NCBI GenBank assembly: GCA_963921425.1
Contig: OY992834.1
Location: forward strand, 9,469,271 to 9,533,270
Reading direction: 5' to 3'
Source of the DNA: Dryas octopetala
Taxonomy: Eukaryota; Streptophyta; Magnoliopsida; Rosales; Rosaceae
DNA: 64,000 nt
How positions within the stretch are numbered: position 1 is the stretch's first letter; each line of letters begins with the position of its first letter. The notes under the pieces were generated by a model. It did no database searches. It was not told where the DNA came from and saw only the letters and a program-made list of their open reading frames with translations. The translations under genes and the position numbers were made by a program. This document shows positions 29,257 to 43,251 of this stretch, piece after piece.

Positions 29257-30867
29257 GGACGCCTATGAATCAAGCATGTAAAGAAATGTCAAGAACTCAA
29301 TGTGGAAATTTGAAAGAAGAAAGAAAAGAAACAAGTGTTACATTGGGCTCAGTAGCTCAATAGGTACACATCTAGGTATTGAGTAAAATGAATTAGAAAT
29401 GGAAAATAGATGTTGAACTCCTATATTTGAGTGAAAAAACCAGTTGGGTTCTAGAATATAGTTGGATTATAGAGCAAATGAACAGAAATAGCTTTAGATA
29501 TCAACTGACAATCATAATGAGGAACTGAAATAGAAACCTATAGTTGAATTTGAATTTGAATGAATGAAATAAAGGAAACGGTGAAAGATTCTTCAATAAG
29601 ATATAACCACAGCTAAACAGGCACTATATGGAGGAATCAAGTGAGTGATCAGAGATATATACATGTATTAAAGCTCAAAGTGCATGAACTTGCATTGAAG
29701 CAGAAACACTTGCACAAAATAGTTGCAGCCAAAGCATAGTAGTCTCCAATCAATATGGATCAAATCCCATATGTCAAAAATTGAATTCGAATGAAACCCA
29801 GGTTCAGAAAACTTGGAACAGGTACAGGCTAGGGATTTTAGGGTCTTTTAGAACAAAAACCATAAAGATCACCAATTAGCTAAAAGCTTACAGACAAACA
29901 CAATTACTTGCACACAGAGAACAACATATAATAGAACAATTAAGGAAGAAACACTGTGTTTAACTTTATGATAATGAAATGGGGTTTTACAGGGGGACTG
30001 GGATTGGGAAAGTGGAAGCTTTTTGTACTATTTTGGATTGTGGTTCCAATGAGAAAGTGGATGACATATATACATGTATATGCATGAATTTCAAAGAAAT
30101 ACAAAAAGAAAAAAACAAAATATAAGATAGAGAGCAGATATCGAGATGGAAGAATTTAGAAACTGTGTTGAGGTCTTACCTGCAAGTCAAACTCATTTCT
30201 TTTTGGGTAGCTTCAAGAATCTACTAACCAAAATGCTTTTATTCCATTCAAACTTTATATAAGCTGTAATCATTGGTTTTTTATTTCTTTTATATTCTTT
30301 CTTTTTTCTCTTAAATATTCATTTGACCATTGGCTGATTAGGCTTGAGCATTGAAATTGAATGCATGTAAAGTTGGTAGGTGATGCAGTTGGGCAGATGA
30401 GACTGAGAGTCCACTTAAACATTGCCTGGCCTTGGCCCAATGTTTTTAGAGCATGGGCTTTGCATTTCATCTTGACCCTTCTGTCTGAACTTGAGCTATG
30501 AGTCAAAACAATAGTTCAACGTCTCATAGTTTATTTGTTTTCTTTTGGTAACTAGGAGGATCTTCACAATTCATGCTTTCATTTCGTGTAATTACTACAA
30601 AATCACAAGCATAAGGTGAATCAAAATATTTTTGCATATAAAAGTTTGAACTTACAACATACAACATTTAAGCTTACAAGGAAGGTTTATACTCACTCTT
30701 TTACTATTTGAAAGTTCTATCATATATATAAAAAAAAGAGTTTCACAATCGTCCTCTCAAAATAATCTCCATATAATTTTATTTTTCTCTAAACTTGACT
30801 TGTCATATTAATCTCCCTAGGATGCACTCATGGTGTCAATTCTAATCACACCAATGACATAAGGAGG
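29257..30867 (-). promoter_or_regulatory. 5'UTR intron and promoter of the lipase gene
   Basis: From 29263 to 30179 the sequence reads as a 5'UTR intron of the lipase gene on the minus strand. The leader exon and promoter should lie upstream of 30180. No other coding region is supported between there and the hAT-like element. Confidence 0.5.
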
Positions 30868-32569
30868 TAGGGGTCACCAAAAAGCCCAAGGCCCGAAGCC
30901 CGCCCGGGCCGGCCGGAATAGTCATTGGGCTGGGCTTGGGCCATTCCTTTAAAGCCTACGGGCCGCCCGAATCTCGGCCAGCTTAGGCCCGCTCAAAGCT
31001 CGCCTGCTTAGGCCCAACCCAAAGCCCATTTACACACAATATATCTTCAATAAAAAAAATATAGGAAGAAGCTATGTTGTGAACCGAATATGAGACCTCA
31101 TGGAACAAACTTCAACTCTCAACCAACTGAGTTAACTAGTTTATTTGTCTAATTGGTGAATCATAAAATATTTAATAGGTTTTTTGTTTGTATACTCTAA
31201 TAAATTATTAATATGCTTATTAAGTTATTATATAATACTATAATCATATAATGTTCGTAAATAGTAATAGTGTAAACTGTGTAATACCATAAATAATAAA
31301 CTTTTAAACTTATATATAACATTACAAATTTACAACCATAGTTATTATAATAAGCTTTTATAATACAACTATAATTAAAGTTATTAAACCATGATCGTTC
31401 ATTAATTCAACGATCTGAACCGTTCATTTTTTATGTTGATAGTCAAAGATCATCCTTACAAAAAATCGGTCAAATAGAAATTCATCTACCCATTCGAATA
31501 TTCGATTATCATTAGAAAAACCACAATCATTCATTAATTCGACCACCGTTACGTCACTCTTACATCTCCGATTGAGCTAATTTTTTGCAAAGATTCTCTT
31601 TGAGTGGAGAACTAAAGTTTGAACGGTTCGGATCGTTGAAAACATGATCGATATGTGAGCTTCTACATATAAATACACTTGAAGAGTATAATTCAAATAA
31701 CTTTCTCGTTGAAACCTTATTGTTTCCATAATTATGAAGACCACAACGTGATTTCAACAATCTAACCCGTTCATTTTCTATGGTCATAGTCAAAGATCAT
31801 CCTTACAAAAAATCGGTCAAATTGAAATTCATCTACCCATTTGATTATCATTAGAAAAACCACGATCGCTCATTCATTCGACTACCGTTATGTCACTTTT
31901 ACATCTCCGATTGAGCTCATTTTTTACACGAATTATCTTTGAGTGAGGAACTAAAATTTGAACGGTTCGGATCATTGAAAACACAATTGCATCGTTTGTT
32001 TATAAAAATATGTAATAAAATATATAATAAAACATATGTATATTTATGTTTTATTATAGTTGTAATGTTATATATAATTTTAAAAGTTTATTATTTATAG
32101 TATTACGCTATTACTAACATAATAGTATTATATAATAACTTAATAAGCATATTAATAATTTATTAAAGTAAACAAACGAAAGAACTATTAAATATGTTAT
32201 GATTCATAAACTTAACAAATAAACTAGTCGGCTTAGTTGGTTGAGAGTTGAAGTTTGTTATATGAGGTCTCATGTTCAAATCACAACATAACTAAAATCT
32301 CTTTTTTTTTTTTTTTTTTTTTTTGAAGATATATATGTGTCTAAATAGGATTTAGGCCCATTCTGGACCGCTCGTTCGGGCCTAGCTCGACCTGGCCCTC
32401 CAAGTCCGCAAGCCAAAGCCCGATGGGCGGGCCTTGGGCTTGTGTATTAAAGCCCAAGCCCAGCCCGATCCGAAAGCCCTATTAAGCTCCTATAATTCAA
32501 GCCTGAGCCCAGCCCGAACCTGAAAAATTTGGGCTGGGCTAGTCCGACTCGGCCCATTACCGACCCCTA
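30868..32569. mobile_element. hAT-like non-autonomous element, 1,702 bp, with 8-bp target duplication
   Basis: Termini TAGGGGTC at 30868 and GACCCCTA at 32569 are flanked by the exact 8-bp duplication TAAGGAGG (30860-30867 and 32570-32577). Length of duplication and terminal sequence fit the hAT superfamily. The outer ~190 bp on each side are GC-rich 'gggcc/ggccc' word repeats. The next ~350 bp on each side are also inverted, e.g. tattaatatgcttattaagt near 31209 and its complement near 32150. The centre (about 31395-31985) holds a tandem duplication of roughly 250 bp, with motifs such as gatcatccttacaaaaaatc twice. No transposase frame is present. Confidence 0.85.
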
Positions 32570-33350
32570 TAAGGAGGTATACTAACATCCAAGTACTTTT
32601 TTGAACACCAACAATTTTGTTGTTTGCCATATGTTATAGAAAGGAATTAGTTTTCGGACCAAACCGATACCCTACTCAAGATCGGCCAAAACGTAATTAC
32701 AAATTTTATGTGTAAATTAGATAGTTCATTGTAGTGAAATCATCTAATAATGTGATAATACGACTATATCAAATATTCTCTCCCAAACTTTAAAAGAATA
32801 AATTGAAATCATATTCCCTTAGAATCAGTAACAAACTAACCAAACTAGCTCCTTTGCATTAGTACTTTCAACCTATCTACTTTCATCCCACATACTTCAC
32901 ACTATTTCTTACTAAAATCTCTATCGAATTTATTATATAAAATGTTAACGTGCGTGAACAAGTATAAACCATTGACATGACGAATCTGATGACGTCGATA
33001 TACTCCATCAACAATCATGGGCCGTCCACACGAATCCTCCAAACTCAAATGGGGTGATCCAAGACACAAAAAACGGTTTGAAAATCCACTTTTACATATA
33101 AGAAGACAAAACGCTTTTCACACATGTCGCTTGTCGTCCTTCTCCAAAACAGTATATAGATCGAGTTCCACGTGGCCAAAGCTTATTGGCCAAATCACAC
33201 CGAGTCCAAACTCTCACCATACACCGTACCGCACCGAATCCCTCCACACCATTAATATACACTTGCATAGTCCTCTGTGGCTCGTATATCTCTCACCATA
33301 TACTCAGTTGGAACGATCGGCAAAGCAACTTAACTTCACCGATAATCACC
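32570..33350 (+). promoter_or_regulatory. Promoter region of the thioesterase gene
   Basis: No gene was found here. A palindromic CCACGTGG G-box lies at 33168-33175, about 180 bp upstream of the start codon, and a 'gtatatag' TATA-like sequence lies at about 33152. Open frames in 33017-33400 lack recognisable domains and are taken as leader sequence. Confidence 0.45.
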
Positions 33351-36300
33351 ATGGACACGGAATCTGGTTCGTCGCGAAAAACCCAAATTAACAAACCCTA
33401 ATTTCAGCTAATTCCATGTTTAGTTGCTGAGCTTGATGTGTTTCATTTGCATTTTGCAGTGATCGAGTTCATGGGCGGCGTTCCTCTGCTTCAGAGGCTG
33501 CCCAGCTCTTCTCTCAAGAAAATCGCCCAGCTCGTCGTTTTGAAACACTACGGTCCAATTCTATAATCCCATGTTTTTCTTCTTTGGAACTCAATCGTAA
33601 TTCAGTGGAAACATGTGTATATTACACTTTATTGTTGTTTGCATATTGTAGTTTATGTAATGATAGTGAGTGTTTTGAGTGTGGTTTTGTGTAGATAGTG
33701 GAGAATATGTTGTTCGTGAGGGCGAAACCGGGGTTGGGGTTTACTTCATATGGGATGGAGAGGTTAGTTGAATTGTTATTGCTTAGTTTCATTTAAATTT
33801 GAATTTAGTGAGCTTAAGTCTGATACAGTGGTTTACACAGGCTGAAGTTTCTGGTTCTGTTCATGCTGATGAAGAAAACCGACCCGAGTTCCAATTGAAA
33901 CGATATGATTATTTTGGTTATGGTGAGAACCGAGAACCATTTCTTTGTATGGAAGAAATTGGGTTACTTTTGTTGTTATATTTTTGGTGATGATTCACTT
34001 AGAATGCGTTGATCGTTTTTCATGTATATAAGAATAGGGTTTCTCGGATTAGTCCCTGGCCTAAAGGGATTGCTTGATATGAGATTGCCAAAGGGTACTT
34101 TTGGAGTTGCTGTTGTGGTGGATTTCCATGGCCAGTCTGGCATTATGCTGTTGCAATAGGTTAATTGGATGTGATATAAGTTAAGGTGTTGAGACTGTTG
34201 ATATGAAACCAGACCCATGTTAATCTCCCCGATTTCTTGGGATAATTTGTTTATGTTTGTACTTACAATTTTTTGGATGGAAGATGTGTGAGGGATGGAC
34301 CTTCTTTGATATGTAATAATCTAACTGGGATAGTAATTGTTTCCATCAATTATCGTGAAAGAATAATGTGAAGGTGCTTTTGCAGGTTTTGCTACATTGG
34401 ATCATCAGGCTGATGTAATTGCTTCATCCAAGGTAGTTGAAAAGTACATACGTTATTTTAGCTTTTTTTTTTGGGACTTTCTGATGTTTTGTTACTTATG
34501 GCAGCTGACATGCTTGGTGCTACCCCATGAACATTATAATCTGCTGCAGCCAATATCAATCTGGCATGCTGATAAAGCTCTTGAGACTTGCTCTCTTGTT
34601 GAGAATATATTGCATTTGGAGCCAATTGAAGTATGTTTCTTCTAAGTTGAGAGAATAATTTTTTTTTAAAAGTCTATTGCTTATATTGCTGTCTAGAGAT
34701 TAATGAATTTTATTGTTTTATGTTCTGTTTGCTAGCATAGCATTCAAAGGTTATATTATTTATGATATGATGCTTATTGTGCCAATAGTACTGTGTTATC
34801 TGCCTCTATTGATTGTTGAACTTTTTTTTTTCCTTTTTAAATTTTTCATGTCTAAGCATTAGATGCTAAATTTCTACATTCAGATAAATATGAAAATAAA
34901 TAATAGCTATTTCTGAATGAATAATTAAAAAAATGAACGTAAACCTTGTGTGGGAATCTCGTAGATTTTCACTAGTCAAATTGAAACCTTAATCCCCAAA
35001 ACTTATTGAATAATTTGAATTATGCTAAGATGGGCTTCACTCAAACTGACTAAAAATGTGATTCTGAAATTCTTTCTGCATAGATATAAACATATAGTGG
35101 TTTCTTTTCTTATGGTTCTTGATTACAATGCCATTCTGTGTACAGAGAATATGTAATTTTTTTTCATACTGCGTTCTGGAAATTGGCTGATATTCTGTGT
35201 ATAAGTATTACTTGTAATATGGCCATATAAAGAATATATATTTTGGTGGATGACAATCTATCCTCTTTTTGTTTTTTGAAGGCAAACATATTTCAGGGGA
35301 TTACTTTGCCAGATGCACCAAGATTTGGACAGGTTTTTGGAGGACAGTTAGTTGGACAGGCATGATTAAGTAACTCTTTTTCTTCCCCCTTGATATCGTA
35401 CTACTTGAACATCATGCATGATACATAATCTTCTTCATTCTGCCAAAAAAACACACAAAAAGGTCATATCATCCTTGGTAGGTGCACAAAGATTGTCTCA
35501 ACACCTGTGGGAAATTGATTGCTTATATTTCTTAACAATCGTCTATGGTGGTGTATATTTTTTCAATTTTTTTTTTTTTTTTTCAGATATAAATCCATAT
35601 TCTATTGAAATTTGGACTTTATTTTTTAAATAATGCAAAATTTGTTACATGTGCTGTAAATGCAATTTTCTTTTTTAATTAGGGGGAGGGACTCTATTGG
35701 TTTGATCTCTATTTTCCTTCTGCTTTTGTAATCTGCAACTCAAAATGATGGTTCTGTTATCCATAAGGTTTTGAGTTTATTCAGACACAACAATTTGATC
35801 ATGTCTTGGAATTCATTTAGAAGCAGTTCCATAGCATACTTGTTTCTAATATAGCCTCTAAATTGCAGGCATTGGCTGCAGCAACGAAAACTGTTGATTG
35901 TCTTAAACTTCTCCATAGTTTGCATGCACATTTTCTGCTTGTTGGGGATTTTAACAGTAAGTACTTTATCAATGAACTTAATAACTGAGGATAATTTTCT
36001 ATTCCAATTTTGTTTTCTTGTTTTTATACCTTTGCATTATTGTTGCATATAGGAAACAAAGTCTGTGTAAATATGTTCTTTGCACGGGAATTCTTTTTCT
36101 TTTTCCTTTTTAAGATCTCTATTCTTCATCTTCTGCAATTGCAATGGTGCTAGAGTACTCTTTGAACATGTACAATTTGTGGTTTCATATGGATCTATTG
36201 GATTCTCAAATTTTATGATAGTATACTGAAGCAATAGTCTTGGATCTCAGATCTATTGTGAGATGGCTTAAATTTTTCAATTCCAAAATTAGTCTGAAAA

Positions 36301-39300
36301 TTCTTGATTTTGGCATCATATAATTAAACAAAAAAATTTTCTGAATTTCAAATAAAAGTGAATTGGAAGGTATATGAGAATCCTGAATTTTGAATAAGAT
36401 TTTGAAGGAATAAAATTGGATTCCGAAAAATTTCAAAATTACTGAGAATTGGATTGTCTTTTTGTATTTCATAAACTTGGGAAATTTTTCCTGTAAGCTT
36501 CTATTCCTATCCGATCCATCTGAAAAATAACCCTACTTGTAACTACTGTAATCCTGTTATTGAGTTAATGCATGTAACGGTTTAAACTATGGCTTTGATG
36601 GGCTTTGTGATTAAAGTTTGCATGTCAAATTGCTTAGTTAGCATTGCTCTAGACTCATACTTTTATTGGCATCTTGGCTAAGATCAAGTGTAGTATCTGT
36701 TCTTATCGGTTAGCATTGTTCTAGATTCATTTATTTAATGAATTTTTATACTGTTGATGCTGCCAGATAGATATGTGGAGTTCTTTGGATCTGGATCTTG
36801 AATTCATTGTATAAATCCATTCTATTCTTTGTCTTGTGCCCAATATCCTTTTTATGAAAATTAAAAGTGAAGGTGATATATAGAATCTGTATATATATGA
36901 ACTACATTTTACTTATGTGTGTAAAATTGTTTTTGCACAGCACCAATTATATATCAAGTTCACCGAGTGCGTGATGGGAAGAGCTTTGCTACTCGAAGAG
37001 TAGACGCAATACAAAAAGGGATTAACATTTTCACGTTACTGGCTTCATTTCAAGTATGCATTTACTTGGTCATTTTCCAAAATGGTCAGATGAAAGTCTC
37101 AAAAAATGCTACCTTGTTTGCCTGTCATTTACTATATGTGTACTTAAAAATGCATATCTTTATGGGTAGGAGATCTAGTCTTGATCGAGATTTTCTATCA
37201 GATTGCTAAAAGTTGTATGAACCAAGTCTTAATCAATGGTATCCAGAGAGTGGGTATTCCTGTTAAATCATGTTGTATTGATAGGATACACTCTTTCTGT
37301 TCTTAGATATATTGCAACTTTGCTTTCCTTGAATGTATGAAGTTGGACTGCTGCAATGTTGCACATTGATTGTAACATTGGTTAGATTTAATTTACAGAA
37401 AGAAGAAGAAGGGTCTATCCACCAGGAAGCAACAATGCCGTCTGTGCCTGCTCCAGATACGGTAACATTTTATTGCTTATTTTTTAACAATTTTCAGCTG
37501 GTGGTGCTTGTAAACATTGAACTCTTGATGCATACTAGCTTCTGTCAATGGATGAACTACGTGAAAGACGTCTTTTTGATCCACGTCTTCCAAGGTAAGA
37601 TATTGAGTTGGGGATTATGCATTTATTATCTGTCAGACACACATCTCATATTGCATTGAATTTGCTTAAGTGGATGTGACATTATTGTCGTATTTCCTTG
37701 CTGAAAATTTGGTAGCAGTTAGGTTTTTTGTTGTTTCAAAGTGATTGGCTTTGAAGGGGAAAACCTGATCATTCTGTTTATAGATAAGGAAATTTTTGTG
37801 ATTTAAAAAATTCAGAAAGATACTAGCTCTTTCAGTTGATGTACCAGGCTTCCCCCATTAGCACAAAATTTAGCAGACAACCATCTTAAGATTTATAAAG
37901 TGTAAGTCGAGGGTTTATGCTTTTGTTGGAGGTTTTTCAATAACTTCTGTGGAAAAGATATTTTTAGTAAAGTTTTGTTGATTGATAGCTGAAGAAAAAA
38001 GTTATTTGGTAAATATTTTCTAAAAGCTTCTGTAGGTAGTTGAAACTTTATGCATAACATTTTAAGAAATATTTTGATAGAAGTGTTGTGAACTACTGAA
38101 CTATCTAAATTACCAGAATGAACATCTATCATTTGCTTCACTGTTATTGTCTGTACATAAAGCTTTTGTATTGGTGGATTACCGATATCTCAAATTTAGA
38201 TTCCAATGATTACTTGATTTAGGACTTACCGAATCAAGGCAGCTGCAAAGGAATTTGTCCCTTGGCCCATAGAGATACGATTTTGTGAGCCTAGCAGTTC
38301 AACCAATCAGACTAAATCTGCACCAAGGTTTGCTTGCTTGCTTTACCATGTTGCATAATCTCATGTTTTCTTGTGCCATCTATGCTTCCCACTTAATGTA
38401 ATGTGACGATGGATATTTCTTTTCTCTTCCATTGATTTACACGTTTGGTACTAAACTCTTATCGAAGTAGAACTCAATGACATTGCAGATTGAGGTTCTG
38501 GTTTAGAGCAAAAGGAAAACTTTCAGATGATCAGGCTTTGCATAGGTATGCACCCCAATATAACAGTGAACTGATATTCAGTTTTCTGGTTATTTATGCT
38601 TGTGAGGTTCTAGCATATTTAGTAAATGCTTTGACAATGTGGCCTGCTGTACTTGCCATACTCACTGTTCCCTGTCTTTACTTGATCTATTTCTTTCTAT
38701 TTTTGGCATATAAGAGCATAGTCTAATTAAGTTTAACATGTCATATCATTCATTTCTTACACAAATTAACATGACCGGTTGGCTAATAAGATACTAATGT
38801 CAATCAGACAAATTATTATTTTTCCAAGTACCTCAATATATTTGTCTATGCCTATGATGTTAAAAAAAAAAAAAAAAAGTCTGCGCCTATAGTATATGTT
38901 GTAAACATTTGACGTTGGTGATGATGACAGAAATAGAGACACTTGAAAGTAATTTGGCCTCTGCCCAATATGAGTCTATCATTTTGGCCTCCCTTTTGCC
39001 TTATGTTGTTACACCCAATCGAAAGTAAAAATCACGGAGCATTTCTAGGATGTCATGGGTTACTATAGGCTGTATTATTGATTATTGTGTGGTGATTGTT
39101 ATGTATATTGTTGATTGTTTTATATACTATATATAAAAGTTCATGAATTGCACTATATCAATCAATCTATCTGTCTAAATATACTATTGATCGTTGTTGT
39201 ATAATTCTTTTGCAGATGTGTTGTAGCATATGCTTCAGACTTGATATTTGCTGGTGTAAGTCTGAATCCCCACCGTAAAAGGGGATTTAAGACAAGTCAA

Positions 39301-40149
39301 GTCAGTTTGGACCATGCGTAAGTCTCGTCTTTTAAAAAAAATATTAATCTTTGAGGCTTAAGTTACTATGTTACTCTGTTTCTATTAATAGTCTAATAGA
39401 AGAAAGAACAAAGTGTGTGGCAAATATGTCTCATAAAATGTAGACAAATAAAATTGATATATTTGAGAAACCGTGGGAGTGATATCTTTTAGTGATAAGA
39501 TAAGCGAAATTGAGTTGAAGTGTATGGACATATATGCCATAAAAACCACAAGATTCACTTATAACCAAAGAAAGACTAGCTAAACTAGAATATAAAAGAT
39601 CAGTAAGCTGATCAAGAGTAACATTGGGAGAAGTAATGTGCCACTATAACATAGACAAAATGAAAAAATGATTTTGTTATATTGTTTCTTTTCCTTGTTT
39701 GTAATAATTAAAACATTCTTATATATATTTCTTATTTTTCAATTTTTTTCTCAGGATGTGGTTTCACCGTCCCCTTAGAGCTGATGACTGGTTACTCTAT
39801 GTGGTAAGTCTCGAAATGTCTTATCCTCACATTAGTTTTGTTAAAATGCTGATGCATGTGTTCTTTAACAGATAATAAGTCCCATTGCCTATAATGCACG
39901 CGGCTTTGTTTCCGGCCAAATGTTTAATAGAGAAGGAGAGGTAAAGACTTTGCTGGATGTTAGAACATTACACAATTCCTCCTCCCCCCCCAATTCTCTC
40001 TTTTCTGTTTGATTTGTATTTTTCCAAGCGTTGATTGTGTCATGAACTAAAATTATGGCATGTCTTGATGGCAGCTTGTTGTATCATTGACTCAAGAGTC
40101 CCTGAATAGGCCAATTAGACCAACTTCAGCTGCCACATCTAAGTTGTAA
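33351..40149 (+). CDS. Acyl-CoA thioesterase II with N-terminal cyclic-nucleotide-binding domain
   Basis: Seventeen coding exons: 33351-33366, 33460-33552, 33695-33762, 33841-33922, 34386-34432, 34505-34630, 35282-35359, 35869-35956, 36941-37053, 37399-37461, 37539-37594, 38223-38327, 38489-38545, 39216-39317, 39755-39803, 39872-39940, 40075-40149; 428 aa, all phases consistent. A cNMP-binding-like domain (about residues 10-115; [22 protein letters not shown]) precedes two hot-dog thioesterase halves ([39 protein letters not shown]). The enzyme hydrolyses acyl-CoA to free fatty acid and CoA. It ends in -SKL, a canonical peroxisomal PTS1 signal, so it should act in peroxisomes. The first coding exon has only 16 nt, and the intron after exon 7 appears to start with GC. 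Confidence 0.94.
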
Positions 40150-42029
40150 GCTGGTGGATGTAGTATACCATGGCATCTAAAAGAGCACGGCTACCATGTT
40201 CCGGCAAACCAATCTTAGTTTTGGTTCCAGATTTATGCACTGACTTTTAAAGTAAATCGAATACTAGAATTTAGCATTTGTTATCAAAATGCTTACCGGG
40301 AATATATAATAATCCGTCATGATTCTTTTAAGATATAGCATTTGTATTTGTGTCTTTTGGGGGTTGTCTCACATTGCCTCAAAAACCTTACTAGGATAAA
40401 AGCAATTTATATTTGCTCCAGTAGAGTGTGGTTGTATTTGCCCTAACAATTTTTTTTTTTTTTTTCAACTTATGTGTCATCTATTCATTCGACAGAGCTT
40501 ATATTTTTCTTTCTTAGATTATTATTGTTTGTTTTTAGAATTTGATTTTGATGTATGAACGTTGTATAAATTGAGAAATTTTATTAGGAGAGAAACTGTA
40601 TGGACAAATAGCATTTTTCTGTGGTGTTACTGTCAATATTTTCAATTTAATCATGGTGAAGTATCATCGTTGGGAAATGAGGATAAAACGAACATTATAG
40701 AATGTGAAAGTGTGAAAATGGGGAATTAATAAAAACACTATAAACCCTATAAAACAAATTTAAAATAAGACAATTGTGAAAGGTTATGTACAATATATGG
40801 AACTACATAAATGCTATCCAAAAAAAAAAAAAGATAAATAGTTTCAAACTCCAGACGACTCGTCGTCTCATAGCACACGACATCATAGCTAGGCTCTGGT
40901 ACACGCTTCCATCTCTAAACAAAACCTTCAATCAGAAATCTGAACCCCGACGTTTTGTAATTTCATAACTTGACGCATTCAGCAGATCATCCATTTCAGC
41001 TTCCTCAGAAGCCCTTGAAGGCGGGGAATGTGGTTCCAGTAACCAATTCCCAATTCTCCCATTCACACTCACAGGTCAGTCTCCGCCAAATCTTTTTTTT
41101 TTTTTTTTTGGGTCTGCTTCTCAAAGATGTTTTCAATTAGATCCACTTTTTCTCGATTCGATCAAGTATTTCCATGTGCTATTTTGAAATTAGGGTTTTC
41201 GATCATTAAATTTGGGATTTGATCCACACTGGGTGCTGTGAAAAATGGAAGTTGCTGGAATTTAATTTGAATTGATCGAAACTATTTACTAGATATTTGG
41301 TATGGATTGGATTAGGAAATTTATTGGGTGAGAAATGGTCTATTATTATGTGAATAAAAATGCAAACCAGTCTGAAGAAGAATAAGAAAATGAAAGAGAG
41401 AATGTTGCTTAAACTGTGTAACTTAGAATGGCATTTATGGTCTTGATGCTGTTGCCTATTTTGTGGAATTGTGGCATTTTAGTAGTATACTGAATGTTTA
41501 AGTCCGTGGGAATTTGAAATTTTCTGCTGCTATAATAATGAAAAAAGAGATACTTAAAACTTAAAACTTCAATTTCAAGATTTATGGATTTATTTACTTA
41601 ATAGTTAATACTTATTAAGAATTTTATCAATGTGAAAATATCACAATGGCATGGTATGACATATGCTAAACTACTTGATTGGAGAAACATATAATTCCCT
41701 AATGCATAAAATGGTAAAATAATAAATCCCTCATCGAGGGACTAAAATCCAAATTTGTAGTGGCCTTCGAATCTGCTGTGAAAAGATTAAATTTTGATCT
41801 GATTCTCCAAATATTAATTGGTTATTGAAAAATGTTTGGACATTGCAGCTTTGGTCTTTGATGTAATTTCCGAGAGGTGTAAGCTGATATCCATATTACT
41901 GAGGATTTTGAAAGTGAATACAATGTTCAATAGACAACCTTGTTCTTGGGTTGTATCTAGCTTACTTATCTAAAATTTTTATGGATCTTATTTAATTTTG
42001 CAGGGCATCCACTTAACCGCAACATTAGA
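40150..42029 (+). promoter_or_regulatory. Intergenic region with SKIP4 promoter and 5'UTR intron
   Basis: The 3' flank of the thioesterase comes first. A probable SKIP4 leader exon ends at 41074 (CTCACAG|GTCAGT), and the acceptor lies at 42003 (TTTTGCAG), giving a 5'UTR intron of about 0.93 kb. No other gene is supported. Confidence 0.5.
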
Positions 42030-43251
42030 ATGGAACAGCCAGGTAATGGGTCAGACGGGATCAGTCAAATGGAACTGACCCAACAGCCACTTATCTCTGG
42101 ACTTCCAGATGACATTGCTCTTTTTTGCCTGGCAAGGGTTCCCCGAAAGTACCATACAATCCTAAAGTGTGTTTCAAGAAGGTGGAGACAATTAGTGTGC
42201 AGTGAAGAGTGGCATTCTTACCGTCGAAAGCATAAACTTGACGAGACTTGGATCTATGCTTTGTGCCGAGACAAGTTGGAGCGCCTTTGCTGTTATGTAT
42301 TGGATCCCAACTCATCAAGAAGGAGTTGGAAGCTCATTCCTGGGCTTCCACCTCGCAGCTTGAAGAGAAAAGGCATGGGTTTTGAAGTGCTGGGAAAGAA
42401 AGTTTACTTGTTGGGTGGTTGTGGTTGGTGTGAAGATGCTACTGATGAGGTCTACTGCTATGATGCTTCCCAGAACACTTGGAGTGAAGCTGCTCCCTTA
42501 TCCACTGCTAGGTAATGCTTTGCACATTATTGAACATAATCATTGTTAATAGTAAAAGCTTTTGCGAATAATTATCATTGTTTTTTGTTTTTATTTTTGT
42601 TTTTGTTTATGTAATTGCAATGAGCCATTATTTGATTTGATTTGTGCACGCAGGTGCTATTTTTCTTGTGAAGTATTAGATGAAAAAATATATTCGATTG
42701 GTGGGTTAGGTTCAAATTCAAGTGATCCACATTCTTGGGACATTTATGACCCTTGCACCAATAGTTGGATATTTCACTCAGACCCAAACATTGTCCCTGA
42801 AATTGAGGATTCTGCAGTCATGGACGGAAAGATTTACATTCGCTGTGGCACTTCTGCTGTGACTTCTCATGTGTACGCTGTTGTTTATGAACCATCAAGT
42901 GGTACATGGCAGCATGCAGATGCTGACATGGTTTCAGGCTGGCTAGGTCCAGCAGTTGTCATAGATGGGACCCTTTATGTGTTGGATCAGAGTTCAGGAA
43001 CCAGGCTGATGATGTGGCAGAAGGAGACTAGGGAGTGGATTCCGGTTGGGAGGCTGTCATCCTTGCTTACTAGACCGCCCTGTCAAGTAGTAGCTATTGG
43101 GAAGAGTATTTATGTTGTAGGAAAGGGGCTTAGCACAGTCATGTTTGATGTTGGAAATGCAGGGAATATGGAAGGGGTGATGGTGAGTTCTTCAATTCCC
43201 AAATTGTCTTCCGATGATGATGTAATCAGCTGTAAATGTTTATCAATTTGA
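42030..43251 (+). CDS. SKIP4: F-box/kelch-repeat protein, SKIP4-like
   Basis: Two coding exons, 42030-42511 and 42654-43251; 359 aa. An F-box lies at about residues 21-65 (LISGLPDDIALFCLARVP..LKCVSRRWRQLVCSEEW). Kelch repeats follow: GFEVLGKKVYLLGGCG.., CYFSCEVLDEKIYSIGGLG, DSAVMDGKIYIRCG, PAVVIDGTLYVLD and QVVAIGKSIYVVGKG. Such proteins join an SCF ubiquitin ligase through SKP1/ASK and use the kelch propeller to bind the target; the target of this member is unknown. The protein ends ..DDVISCKCLSI. SKIP4 is chosen over SKIP6 from the recalled sequence around the F-box and the ending. Confidence 0.92.
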
